A stretch of DNA of 64,000 bases from Rhizobium favelukesii (GTDB lineage: Bacteria > Pseudomonadota > Alphaproteobacteria > Rhizobiales > Rhizobiaceae): contig NZ_HG916852.1 of assembly GCF_000577275.2 (NCBI RefSeq), positions 1,739,001-1,803,000 on the forward strand, given 5' to 3'. Positions within the stretch are counted from its first letter, which is position 1. Every line of letters begins with the position of its first letter. The position numbers and the translations under genes are program-made. The notes below the pieces were generated by a model. The model was not told where the DNA came from. It ran no database searches and saw only the letters and a program-made list of their open reading frames with translations. Shown piece by piece: positions 51,416-59,240 of this stretch.

Positions 51416-52980
51416 CACGCAGCCTCGTATCGGTCTTTTGCAGGCGCCCACTGCCACGGTAGCAATTCCTGGAGCCGATCCTTTGGGTGGCTCTGTATCC
51501 GGGTCAGGACGTCTGTGAGATAGACCTCCGGATTGTGGCCATGGAGTTTGGCAGTCTCGATGATGGTCAGGATGTTGGCGATGCGCTCACCGCCCTTGTC
51601 TGACCCGGCGAAGAGCCAATTTTTTCTTCCGATTCCAAGCGGACGCATGGCTCGTTCAGCTATGTTGTTATCGATTTCGACACGGCCATCATCGATGTAA
51701 ACGCTCAACGCTGCCCATCGCGAGAGGGCATATCGCATCGCTTCAGCCAGCTTCTGCTTCTGTGGCAGCGTCGAAAGCGTCTCTTCTATCCAGCTCTTGA
51801 GGTCCTCCAGAAGGGGCCTGGCGTGTTGCTGGCGCAGTGTACGCCGCTGGTCAGCCGACATGCCGCGGATACGATCTTCGATATCGTAGAGCGTACCGAT
51901 GCGCGACAGCGCTTCGTCAGCGATTGGAGATGGCTTCAGCTTGATCACATCGTGGAACTTGCGGCGTACATGCGCCATGCACGCAGCCTCGATGATCTGG
52001 TTGCCGTAAAGCTTCTTATAGCCACCATAGCCATCCGCGTGCATCACGCCGCTGAAGGCAGCGAGATGGTCGGCTGGATGCGCGCCCTTGCGGTCGGGGC
52101 TATAGTAGTAGGCAATGGCTCTTGGAGTGGGATCTTGATAGCCGCTGCCATCGAAGACATAGACCCAGACCCGCCCGGTTTTTGTCTTTCCTCGCCCAGG
52201 GTCGAGAACATCCACCGGGGTATCGTCCGTATGTATTCGATCGACCGCCGCGATATGGGCTCTAATCAGCAAGATGAGAGGAGCCAGCAGAACTGACACG
52301 CGGCCGACCCAGTCGGCCATCACGGATCGGGAGATATCTATCCCCAGCCGGTCGTACATCTCGGATAGACGGTAGAGCGGGATGTGATCGTCGAATTTGG
52401 CGACCATGATATGGGCCAGCAACCCCGGTCCGGGCTTGCCGCGTTCGATCGGCAGGGTCGGCATTTCGCCTGCCACCGTCGTATCGCAGTCCCTGCAGAT
52501 CATGCGCTTTTCGACGTGGCGGACAATCTTGACGGACGCCGGCACGTGCTCCATCACCTGGACCACCCTGTCAGCGGCCTTCAGGAACGATGTACCACCA
52601 CAGGTCGGACAATTGCAGGGTGCCGCATAGACCAGTTCTTCGGTTGGAAGACCATCGGGCAATGGTTTGCGCTTCGGCTTGTCCGGTGCGTCGTCCAACT
52701 CCGGCAAAGGAGCTTTCCCGGAGCGAAGCTCGGCCTCGGCACGGGAGGCTTCGATCTCCTCCAGCATCAGCTCGAATTGCTCGATCTTGCGGTCGATCTT
52801 TTCCGAAGAAGCGCCATGCTGCCGATGGCGGAGCAAATCCAACTGCGCGCGCAGGAGCCCGATAATGGAGTCTCGCTTGCTGACTTCAGCTTCTTGGCTC
52901 TCAAGTTTCGCCGCCTGTTCAGCGACGAGAGCGCGCAAAACAGATAGCTCGTCCTGACTGTCCAGCGGCGTCGTTTCCAT
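51415..52980 (-). CDS. tnpC: IS66 transposase TnpC
   Basis: 521 residues. Coiled-coil start (LVAEQAAKLESQEAEVSKRD), zinc-binding part (CNCPTCGGTSFLKAADRVVQ; CRDCDTTVAGEMPTLP) and DDE core (DRIHTDDTPVDVLDPGRGKT; HADGYGGYKKLYGNQIIEAA; NNIAERAMRPLGIGRKNWLF). Complete. The last codon overlaps the passenger gene. Confidence 0.95.
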   Translation of the reverse strand: METTPLDSQDELSVLRALVAEQAAKLESQEAEVSKRDSIIGLLRAQLDLLRHRQHGASSEKIDRKIEQFELMLEEIEASRAEAELRSGKAPLPELDDAPDKPKRKPLPDGLPTEELVYAAPCNCPTCGGTSFLKAADRVVQVMEHVPASVKIVRHVEKRMICRDCDTTVAGEMPTLPIERGKPGPGLLAHIMVAKFDDHIPLYRLSEMYDRLGIDISRSVMADWVGRVSVLLAPLILLIRAHIAAVDRIHTDDTPVDVLDPGRGKTKTGRVWVYVFDGSGYQDPTPRAIAYYYSPDRKGAHPADHLAAFSGVMHADGYGGYKKLYGNQIIEAACMAHVRRKFHDVIKLKPSPIADEALSRIGTLYDIEDRIRGMSADQRRTLRQQHARPLLEDLKSWIEETLSTLPQKQKLAEAMRYALSRWAALSVYIDDGRVEIDNNIAERAMRPLGIGRKNWLFAGSDKGGERIANILTIIETAKLHGHNPEVYLTDVLTRIQSHPKDRLQELLPWQWAPAKDRYEAA

Positions 52981-53052
52981 ACCCGCATACGTAGCCGATT
53001 TGCGCCGGAAACGCTAGCATTATGCCTCGGATGTCATTGCAAAATATAGCTT

Positions 53053-53400
53053 TTAACCCGTTCGACCGGGAGCGGAAGTCCACGCAGGTCGGCGCCAGTC
53101 GATCCCCTCAACAAGCATCGACAACTGGGCTTGCGTCAGATGCGCAACCCCTTCTTTCGCCGTCGGCCAGGGAAAGTATCCGCGTTCCAAAATTTTGTAA
53201 AATAGGCAGAACCCTTGGCCATCCCACCATAAAAGTTTGATCCGATCAGCACGTTTTCCGCGGAAGCCGAAGATTGCGCCGGAACCTGGCGCCTCCTTGA
53301 TAACCGTCTCAACGAGCGCCGACAGTCCATCAATGCCACGCCGCATGTCGGTCACTCCGCAGGCCAGATAAACCCGCACATTTCCCGAAGGCCCGATCAT
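53053..53400 (-). CDS. tnpB: IS66 accessory protein TnpB
   Basis: 115 residues. The ATG at 53400 overlaps the tnpA stop as ATGA and is preferred to the ATG five codons upstream. Family core: VYLACGVTDMRRGIDGLSAL, IFGFRGKRADRIKLLWWDGQ, LERGYFPWP. Confidence 0.94.
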   Translation of the reverse strand: MIGPSGNVRVYLACGVTDMRRGIDGLSALVETVIKEAPGSGAIFGFRGKRADRIKLLWWDGQGFCLFYKILERGYFPWPTAKEGVAHLTQAQLSMLVEGIDWRRPAWTSAPGRTG

Positions 53401-53780
53401 GCTGCCTCCACACAAGCGACCAGCGACGATAACACCTGGAGATCCATGTCCGCTGCAATTCTTAGCAAGCGGCCATTCCTCAGAACGATCTCAACGTCTT
53501 TACACTTCGACCGAACACCGCTCTTCTTGGTATCGTCGCTGTGGCTCGCCGATGCTCCGATAAGCGAGACCGGAATGAATGCGGTCTCCGGAGATTTCAA
53601 TTCAGGTGGAAAGAACTTCTTTCGCCAGGCGTATATCTGTTGCGGAAGGACGTCGTGCCGGCGCGCTACGTCGGAAACGCTCCCATCCGCACTAAACGCT
53701 TCTTGCAAAATCGAAAGCTTCAATTCTGTGGACCATCGACGTTGTCGCTCCGTACCCGTCAGGATCTCAACCTTGGCCAT
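53397..53780 (-). CDS. tnpA: IS66 accessory protein TnpA (HTH)
   Basis: 127 residues with an HTH of transposase-8 type: RRWSTELKLSILQEAFSADG, then SVSDVARRHDVLPQQIYAWR and KKFFP. First gene of the element, about 90 bp from the right inverted repeat. Confidence 0.93.
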   Translation of the reverse strand: MAKVEILTGTERQRRWSTELKLSILQEAFSADGSVSDVARRHDVLPQQIYAWRKKFFPPELKSPETAFIPVSLIGASASHSDDTKKSGVRSKCKDVEIVLRNGRLLRIAADMDLQVLSSLVACVEAA

Positions 53781-53932
53781 TCATACCCTGTTACGTCACA
53801 AATGATTCATCTGTGTCGTAACTTGCGCCAATTCCCCGCCTGACCAAAATCCCCTCACCGGACGCTCACAGATGATGAACGCATTCCTGAATTGGAAATC
53901 CATTATGGACGTCGTTGTAAGAACTTACTCAG

Positions 53933-55446
53933 CTCGACTTTGTACAAAATCGGTGGTGATTTCGGGGGCATCTGAGCAGCCCTGGGTGAATCAATTCGCC
54001 GCAGGGTCCCGGCCTTGCGCCATTCGTTTGATCGGATTCGAACGAATGGATGAGCGAACAACATGATTGTAGCCGTGAGCCGGGAGACGCGGTCCCCCAC
54101 ATCCTTCGCAAATGGCTGTCGCCGTTTCGTTTCTGGTTTACCGCGCCAAGCTGGGAGCATCTGCTGGTCCTGGTGATGGGTGCGCTCCTTTCGCCTGGCA
54201 AGCGAACGGTGACGGCCTGCCTGCGCATCACCGGACGCGCGGAGGTAAGTAATTTTGCCGCCTATCATCAACTCCTCAACCGAGCCCGCTGGAACCCTCG
54301 CACGTTGGCGGCCCGTCTGCTGTCCATCATTGTTGCCCGGCTCGTGCCCGAGGGCCCTGTCGTGATTGGCATGGATGATACAATCGAACGGCGTTGGGGC
54401 CAACGCATCGCCGCGCGTGGAATTTATCGTGACCCGGTGCGCTCCAGCCATGGCCACTTTGTCAAAGCCAGCGGCTTGAGATGGTTGAGCTTCATGGTTC
54501 TTTCACCTGTCCCATGGGCAAAATGTATTAAAGCCCTGCCGGTGCTGACGATCCTGTGTCCCTCTGAGCGCCATGATCAGAAGAAGGGCCGAAAGCACAA
54601 GCTGCTGACTGATTGGGCAAGGCAAGGCGTCTTGCAGCTTTGCCGCTGGCTGCCGGGCCGCGAAATCATCTTTGTCGGCGATAGCAGCTTTGCCGTTCAT
54701 ACACTGGCTGCGGCTCTTCCCGACACGGCCACTCTCATCACGCGGTTGCGTCTGGATGCCAGTCTCTTTGCTCCACCAGATCAACGGCACGAACATACGC
54801 TCGGGCGACCGGCGCAAAAAGGCAGGCCATTGCCGAAACTGAAAACGCTCCTCAAAGACGCAAAGACCGAGTGGCAGCGCATCGTCGCATCGTCCTGGTA
54901 CGGCAAGCAAACCGACAAAACCCTTGATGTCACATCAGGAACCGGCCTCTGGTATCGGCGTGGAACGCCCCCAAGACCAATTCGCTGGGTTCTCGTTCGC
55001 GATCCATCAGGCCGTCGTGAACCCCAGGCGTTCATGAGCACCAACGTCAACCTTGAGCCCGCTCAGATCATTGCCTATTTCGTTCGGCGCTGGCAGATCG
55101 AGGTCACCTTCGCCGAAACGCGAGCGCATCTTGGCGTGGAAACCCAACGGCAGTGGAACGACAAAGCCATCATGCGCACGACCCCGTCGCTGCTGGCGCT
55201 CTACAGCCTCGTCACACTCTGGGCATGCGATCTGCTCGGTCATGGCGTCCTTCCCTATGCCGCCGCCTGGTACAAGAAAACAGAGTTCACCTTCTCCGAT
55301 GCCATCGGTGCGGTTCGCATGATCCTGTGGGATCAGGATATTTATCGACAGCACCCGCCAGACCCGGACATTCCTGAAACTCAACCAAGCCGCCTCAAGC
55401 GGATGACACAAGCACTTTGCTTCGCTGCATAATGTACAAAGTCGAG
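53933..55446. mobile_element. IS701/IS4-like insertion sequence with 5-bp target duplication
   Basis: Terminal inverted repeats CTCGACTTTGTACA (left) and TGTACAAAGTCGAG (right) are perfect over 14 bases. CTCAG is duplicated at 53928-53932 and 55447-55451. Length 1514 bp, one transposase gene. The clean duplication indicates a fairly recent insertion. Confidence 0.92.
54050..55432 (+). CDS. Transposase, DDE_5/IS701-like (family tentative)
   Basis: 460 residues. Start region MSEQHDCSREPGDAVPHILR, catalytic Asp in VVIGMDDTIERRWGQRI, second Asp in REIIFVGDSSFAVHTLAAAL and Glu in RWQIEVTFAETRAHLGVETQ. This is the pattern of the DDE_5 (IS701-type) transposases. The gene is complete. The family is given by resemblance and could instead be named under IS4 or unclassified groups. 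Confidence 0.85.
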   Translation: MSEQHDCSREPGDAVPHILRKWLSPFRFWFTAPSWEHLLVLVMGALLSPGKRTVTACLRITGRAEVSNFAAYHQLLNRARWNPRTLAARLLSIIVARLVPEGPVVIGMDDTIERRWGQRIAARGIYRDPVRSSHGHFVKASGLRWLSFMVLSPVPWAKCIKALPVLTILCPSERHDQKKGRKHKLLTDWARQGVLQLCRWLPGREIIFVGDSSFAVHTLAAALPDTATLITRLRLDASLFAPPDQRHEHTLGRPAQKGRPLPKLKTLLKDAKTEWQRIVASSWYGKQTDKTLDVTSGTGLWYRRGTPPRPIRWVLVRDPSGRREPQAFMSTNVNLEPAQIIAYFVRRWQIEVTFAETRAHLGVETQRQWNDKAIMRTTPSLLALYSLVTLWACDLLGHGVLPYAAAWYKKTEFTFSDAIGAVRMILWDQDIYRQHPPDPDIPETQPSRLKRMTQALCFAA

Positions 55447-55726
55447 CTCAGGTAAGGGCTCGAAAGAGCTGTTCTCATTGCTGGAGATGCATAAGGCAGA
55501 CGTTGAAAAGCTTATGCGTTCAGTCACGGGATTTGAAAGCTACACTCTAGCACGCAGTAGTGAAAGCGACGGCGGCTTATCGATGACCGTATGCCGGGAC
55601 AAGGCCGGCACTGAAGAGAGTGTTCGCCTTGCGAAGGAGTGGCTCTCAAAAAATGCAGCAAACATTAGCATGGATGCGCCAAAGGTCTCCTTGGGAACGA
55701 TAATTATTCAAGCCACTAAGCACTAG

Positions 55727-56250
55727 TTTTCAATGGTTTCCCGGTCGAGCAACTTGCCGGCCGGGGCTCCGCTCCGCATTTATCACCTGATCGCTCACTC
55801 CGGCATACAAGCTGCAGGCGTTGCTGTGGTCACAGGTAATATTTGGCTCGGGTTCCCATTGACGATCGCGCCATCGCGAGGCCACTGGCGTTCCTGCTCA
55901 GGGTCTACCACACTGCCGACGAAGCGAGAGCCATAGGGCCGGCCGAGGGTGGTAATCTGTAGTGCGTGCCGCGATACTTTTGCAGAACCCCTGACAACGT
56001 TTGAAGCTGACTGTAAGGGACATTTGTAAGCTTCAAACCGCTCATTAGAGGCCGTCGGGCTTGGTTCATCGACATCTTTCCTATCCTACTTTCATAGAGG
56101 GTATCCGATTTATGAAGTGAATGGCCACCTCATCAACGCTGACCACGTGCATTTCAATGGCTACGGTTCGCTCTTTGTCGGTCGCCAACTCGTCGGTTGA
56201 GGCAGCGAAGCCTCCTTTAGGCGATCGCTCTACATTATCAGCAACAGGCT
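55727..56250. other. Non-coding or degraded stretch inside the element
   Basis: About 520 bp with no convincing gene. On the minus strand a frame ending at 56081 carries ERTVAIEMHVVSVDEVAIHF, then INRIPSMKVG, which reads like a real protein end, with a possible ATG at 56281 but no ribosome-binding site. I leave it as a possible remnant. Confidence 0.35.
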
Positions 56251-56280
56251 CGCTTCGGCCGGCCTTTTTCTTTTCCAACA
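56251..56280 (+). repeat. Copy 1 of a terminator-like repeat
   Basis: A GC hairpin-like stretch followed by CTTTTTCTTTTCCAACA; near-identical to 57931-57959. In each case a lysozyme-type gene lies downstream. Confidence 0.55.
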
Positions 56281-56614
56281 TCGATGAATTTGAAGGTAGC
56301 TGCGCAGGAGAACTTCGTTGCAGCTTCTGTCGGGCTGTGCCCATCACCAGGCCCCGCAGCCGTGGCTGATCTAAGGGCGGAAGATCTGGCGGCGCCCCTC
56401 CAAGACACATCGCCAGATCCTCCTTCTCGCTGCGAAGAAGGGTTCGAACGCAGCGATCCTGTGTGATTGATCCGGGAGCCCCGACAAGGAACGGGTTTGT
56501 CGGGGCTGCCCGGGCATATGCGTGATGATCACGCAATACGAATTCTACTGAAAAATCACGGCGCTAGCACGTACCCAATTCGATTTCATCATTCAACAAT
56601 CGGAGATAGTCCAT
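56281..56614. other. Stretch between the repeat and the GH108 remnant
   Basis: No gene supported. GAACGGGTTTGTCGGGGCTG and nearby bases near 56490 resemble phage terminator-type hairpins (CCCCGACAAG and CTTGTC-like arms). Nothing else seen. Confidence 0.3.
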
Positions 56615-56970
56615 ATGGCCCGGGAGACACTTCCGAAAGCCCTCACGCTCGTATTCGGGTCTGAGGGATGCTACAGCGATGCCCAGACCGACAGCGGTGG
56701 TCCAACCAAATATGGGATCACCCATAAGACGCTGGCGGCGCATCTCGGCCTTGCTCACGTACCGCCTGAACGCGTCAAGGCAATGACAATCAACGAGGCC
56801 GCCGAGATCTATGAACAGTCGGCGAGGTTGCGAACGTCATCTATGCCGCATTCACGCAATGGCGGATGATCGGCGGTGCGATCGAACCGGCTCGCCTCGG
56901 CACAAAGGCGGCGATCGAGGCTGCGGCTTCCGTCGAAGACGCTGAGGCCGCTGCCAACGCGGTAGTCTAG
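56615..56970 (+). pseudogene. GH108-type phage endolysin, N-terminal part fused to another gene's tail
   Basis: The first 68 residues are a GH108 (secretion-activator-type) muramidase: LVFGSEGCYSDAQTDSGGPT holds the catalytic Glu, followed by KYGITHKTLAAHLGLAHV and MTINEAAEIYE. The second half of the domain is absent. Another frame starting near 56823 gives NVIYAAFTQWRMIGGAIEPA, then RLGTKAAIEAAASVEDAEAA and a stop, which looks like the end of a different phage gene. A deletion seems to have joined the two. Confidence 0.7.
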
Positions 56971-56981
56971 CCCTGACAACA

Positions 56982-57011
56982 GGAAGCCCGCCGGGGTCCG
57001 GGCGGGCTTCC
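56982..57011. terminator. Strong terminator-type hairpin
   Basis: GGAAGCCCGCC and GGCGGGCTTCC form a perfect 11-pair stem with an eight-base loop, 12 bases after the stop of the GH108-fusion remnant. Confidence 0.8.
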
Positions 57012-57130
57012 GTACGCATTACAAGAGAAACTGACCGCATCCGGTCGGGTTGATAAAACCACAACCATCCATTGCTCGCACTTCGTCCATTGGGCGTAGA
57101 TTGCCTACCTTTCGGTGAAAAAAATCGACG

Positions 57131-57352
57131 CTACGGATGCGTCACTCGCAATTCTTCCTCGCTAATCAAAATGAGAAAGTGTTCTTCATCTAGACGAGTG
57201 ACGACGTCCCCGTCGTCTGTCAAATAGTCAACTCTTCCCATTCTAAAGTCGCCAAATCTGGATTGATCGGTCCTGATCTGCTCGATGACCGTGCATAGCT
57301 TTCCGGCTCGGCTGGCGCATTGGAATCGCCTCGTCTCTTCATATCGTGCCAT
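57131..57352 (-). CDS. Small conserved hypothetical protein
   Basis: 73 residues: MARYEETRRFQCASRAGKLC, then TVIEQIRTDQSRFGDFRMGR and VDYLTDDGDVVTRLDEEHFL. The layout (RYEeTRRF, a beta-rich middle, DG..VTRLD..tF.I) is seen in small rhizobial proteins of unknown role. Start at 57352 fits. Confidence 0.6.
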   Translation of the reverse strand: MARYEETRRFQCASRAGKLCTVIEQIRTDQSRFGDFRMGRVDYLTDDGDVVTRLDEEHFLILISEEELRVTHP

Positions 57353-57576
57353 TGGCCTACTCCCAGTTTGCAGGGGGCGAGATAGTGCGGCGGCTCCGAA
57401 TCTTCAATTTCGCTAATAGGCGTATTAAAATGGGCGCTTGCGCGGAAAAGAAAGGGGTAAGCGTCCCATTCCAAGCTGGTGGTTGCTCGCGCCCGGCTTG
57501 TTCTAACATCGGCTGATGACGGCCGGTTCGTCCGGGAAGCCATTTGCCTAGGGCAAACGCCCACACAACACGAGCG
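57353..57576. other. Intergenic stretch
   Basis: About 220 bp with no supported gene. Confidence 0.3.
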
Positions 57577-57678
57577 CTAGGAGAGCGCCCTTACGAGTTG
57601 CGCCAAAACCGAAGGGCTAAAAATCGCCAGCGCTAGAAGAAGAAACAAAGCGGCCAAGCCGAGTCTTGCGCTGATCAT
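57577..57678 (-). CDS. 33-residue hydrophobic protein
   Basis: MISARLGLAALFLLLALAIF, then SPSVLAQLVRALS: one membrane helix with positive ends. It begins 17 bases after the stop of the next small gene upstream (57696), so the two probably share a transcript. Resembles small lysis or toxin-type phage proteins, but no family is recognised. Confidence 0.45.
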   Translation of the reverse strand: MISARLGLAALFLLLALAIFSPSVLAQLVRALS

Positions 57679-57695
57679 ACCGATAGCCCCTGTGG

Positions 57696-57860
57696 TCAAG
57701 ACAAGAATCGACGGTCGGTGCATCTCGTAGCCGTTGCGAGGATTAGCAAAAGCGCGATGAAAGCGTAAGCCGCGCCACGAGCGAGTCTGAGAGAGACGCG
57801 GCGCATGAAGCCGTAAGCTTGGCCCGTTTCGTCCGGCGGTAGATTTATTTGGTCTGCCAT
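57696..57860 (-). CDS. 54-residue single-helix membrane protein
   Basis: MADQINLPPDETGQAYGFMR, then RVSLRLARGAAYAFIALLLI and a short Cys/Arg-rich tail. GAGGGG lies before the ATG at 57860. One membrane helix with an amphipathic basic part before it. Pairs with the 33-residue gene downstream. Confidence 0.5.
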   Translation of the reverse strand: MADQINLPPDETGQAYGFMRRVSLRLARGAAYAFIALLLILATATRCTDRRFLS

Positions 57861-57930
57861 GCCCCCCTCGTAGTCACGGTGCGGTAACTATTGCACTTCA
57901 ATCGAGAATAGCAAAGTACAATTAGCGCTC

Positions 57931-57959
57931 GCCTTCGGCAGGCTTTTTCTTTTCCAACA
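57931..57959 (+). repeat. Copy 2 of a terminator-like repeat, just upstream of the GH19 gene
   Basis: GCCTTCGGCAGGC forms a short hairpin followed by TTTTTCTTTT, a Rho-independent terminator form; near-identical to 56251-56280. It ends 14 bases before the GH19 start codon. Confidence 0.6.
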
Positions 57960-57973
57960 ATCTGGAGCGTCCC

Positions 57974-58402
57974 ATGGACCGCAAGGCGTTTTACGACACG
58001 CTGCGAGGCAGCGTGCTATTCCCGAATGGCTTCTCGACTGATCAGGTGAAAGGCATAGAGGCGCTTCTAGACGCGGCCAAAAGCCTCGCTGCAGACGAGA
58101 TGGCGTATGTCTTGGCGACCGCCTATCACGAAACCGCCACCACGATGGAACCCATCGCCGAGTACGGCAAAGGGAAGGGGCGCAAGTACGGCGTGCCTGG
58201 TCGCAATGGCGGACAAGTTCCTTACGGTCGTGGCTTCGTCCAGACGACGTGGGACCCGAACTATGAGCGCACCGATCGCGAGCTCGGGCTCGGCGGGCGG
58301 CTGATCGCCAGCTACAACCTGCTACTTACCGATATAGCGATAGCCGCTCAGCCTCGAGCTTACAGCCCGCCGATACTTCCTCGAATCCCTCCTGAAGAAT
58401 GA
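57974..58402 (+). pseudogene. GH19-type (chitinase-like) phage endolysin, C-terminally truncated
   Basis: Residues 1 to about 112 match phage GH19 lysozymes: MDRKAFYDTLRGSVLFPNGF, YVLATAYHETATTMEPIAEY with the catalytic Glu, then GRGFVQTTWDPNYERTDREL. From about residue 118 the sequence departs (AQPRAYSPPILPRIPPEE), and the second catalytic part is lost. A different frame continues with a DNA ligase tail. GGAG lies nine bases upstream of the ATG. Confidence 0.75.
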
Positions 58403-58574
58403 GCAGGGCTCTAGGTATGCCGGCCGGCGCAAGAACCTCGTATGGGTTCAGCCAACGCTCATTGCGGAGATCGAGTACCGCGCTTGGACCCATGACGGGA
58501 ACCTGCGCCACTCCTCATACAAAGGGCTGAGAGACGTGCAGGACAACGCTGCGGTTTATGATCTTCCAGGTTGA
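58359..58574 (+). pseudogene. ATP-dependent DNA ligase (LigD type), C-terminal fragment
   Basis: A frame without start gives RRKNLVWVQPTLIAEIEYRA, then WTHDGNLRHSSYKGLRDVQD and NAAVYDL before a stop. This is the conserved end of the LigD/LigC ligase domain (VxPxLxAEIxYxxWTxDGxLRHxSxKGLR). The upstream catalytic domain is missing; the fragment is directly joined to the GH19 remnant. Confidence 0.75.
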
Positions 58575-58598
58575 AGGCTGATGCGGTAAATGCTTCGT

Positions 58599-58865
58599 TC
58601 AATCCGGCAGCCGCCGAAAGGAATTCGAAGACGGAGCCGCCGGTCTCAGGGCATTCAAAAACATGCAAGTCGCGAACACAAATCCGATCATCGCTTGACT
58701 CTGACGATGGGTCTGTAACTGGGCGATGCTGACGTATCCGCGAGAATCCATAAAGAGAAGGCACGCACCAAATACCATCAACCAAAGCCAAATCGAGTAG
58801 TCGCCAACGAACTTTTCGACAACCTGGGCAACGGTTGAGATTATCCCGCCGTCTTTATCTGCCAT
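58599..58865 (-). CDS. Small membrane protein
   Basis: 88 residues: MADKDGGIISTVAQVVEKFV, then two membrane helices (YSIWLWLMVFGACLLFM and QSQAMIGFVFATCMFLNAL) and a polar tail. The ATG at 58865 lies inside the end of the next gene upstream. No recognised family; a phage holin or superinfection-exclusion type protein is possible. Confidence 0.5.
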   Translation of the reverse strand: MADKDGGIISTVAQVVEKFVGDYSIWLWLMVFGACLLFMDSRGYVSIAQLQTHRQSQAMIGFVFATCMFLNALRPAAPSSNSFRRLPD

Positions 58866-59023
58866 CGCTCACGCCAATAGACTAAAAACCGCTCGGAAAG
58901 TCCTTTGGCAATGATAGCCAGCAACGTCGATATTAGATGTATATTTTCGACGCGCAGAAAAATAGTGCGCTCCAACGCGCATAGGAATTCTGGACAGATC
59001 GAGCGTTCGCCCATCTCATCCAA
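58841..59023 (-). CDS. Small protein overlapping the next gene
   Basis: 60 residues (MDEMGERSICPEFLCALERT...) with a hydrophobic stretch (NIHLISTLLAIIAKGLSERF) and a basic end (YWRERWQIKTAG). It overlaps the downstream membrane-protein gene by 25 bases. It may be a real coupled gene or only a leader; support is limited. Confidence 0.35.
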   Translation of the reverse strand: MDEMGERSICPEFLCALERTIFLRVENIHLISTLLAIIAKGLSERFLVYWRERWQIKTAG

Positions 59024-59161
59024 GCGCCTTACTTTAAGCCTGTGGAAGAACGTTCTGGAAACGCTTATTCAGAATGGAAAAAGGACATTATTCAGAATGG
59101 ACCCCCTTGCGATTTATCTAGGATGGTTCTAAACGACCGCCACGGTTCGATTTTTCGACCG

Positions 59162-59206
59162 CGTGAGGCCTCGTGGCGGAGTGGTGACGCAGAGGACTGC
59201 AAATCC
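59162..59206 (+). repeat. Right attachment repeat (inside tRNA-Cys)
   Basis: Identical over 45 bases to 45687-45731. It covers the tRNA-Cys acceptor 5' strand, D arm and anticodon arm. Confidence 0.95.
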
Positions 59207-59240
59207 TTGTACCCCGGTTCAATTCCGGGCGAGGCCTCCA
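59167..59240 (+). tRNA. tRNA-Cys(GCA)
   Basis: Acceptor GGCCTCG pairs with CGAGGCC; anticodon loop CTGCAAA gives anticodon GCA; T arm CCCGGTTCAATTCCGGG; CCA is encoded. The 5' part is the right attachment repeat of the integrated element, so the element restored the gene when it inserted. Confidence 0.95.

Larger units (their letters stand above)
51066..53869. mobile_element. IS66-family element carrying a fourth gene, with 8-bp target duplication
   Basis: Ends are GTGAGCGTCCGGCGAACGC at the left and the complement of GTGAGCGTCCGGTGAGGGG at the right. AGATGATG flanks both sides (51058-51065 and 53870-53877). Length 2804 bp. Besides tnpA, tnpB and tnpC it has a 101-residue gene inside the left inverted repeat. 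Confidence 0.93.
53905..55726 (+). pseudogene. Small conserved protein gene interrupted by an insertion sequence after codon 9
   Basis: The codons before the IS (MDVVVRTYS, 53905-53932) join in frame to those after it (GKGSKELFSLLEMHKADVEK onward, 55452-55726) when the element and one CTCAG copy are removed. The rebuilt protein has about 100 residues: AGTEESVRLAKEWLSKNAAN and SLGTIIIQATKH near its end. It looks like a small cytoplasmic protein of dimeric alpha/beta-barrel type common in rhizobia. An ATG at 55478 could still allow translation of the C-terminal 82 residues. Confidence 0.8.
45687..59206. mobile_element. Integrated element in tRNA-Cys, about 13.5 kb, bounded by 45-bp direct repeats
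   Basis: Perfect 45-base copies lie at 45687-45731 and 59162-59206. The right copy covers five bases before tRNA-Cys and the gene through its anticodon stem; the left copy is a tRNA stump. A tyrosine recombinase remnant abuts the left copy. Inside are phage lysis-type remnants, tiny membrane proteins, an XRE regulator, a membrane NUDIX protein and two IS elements. The contents look like a decayed prophage rebuilt by insertions; self-mobility is unlikely because the integrase is broken. Confidence 0.9.
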
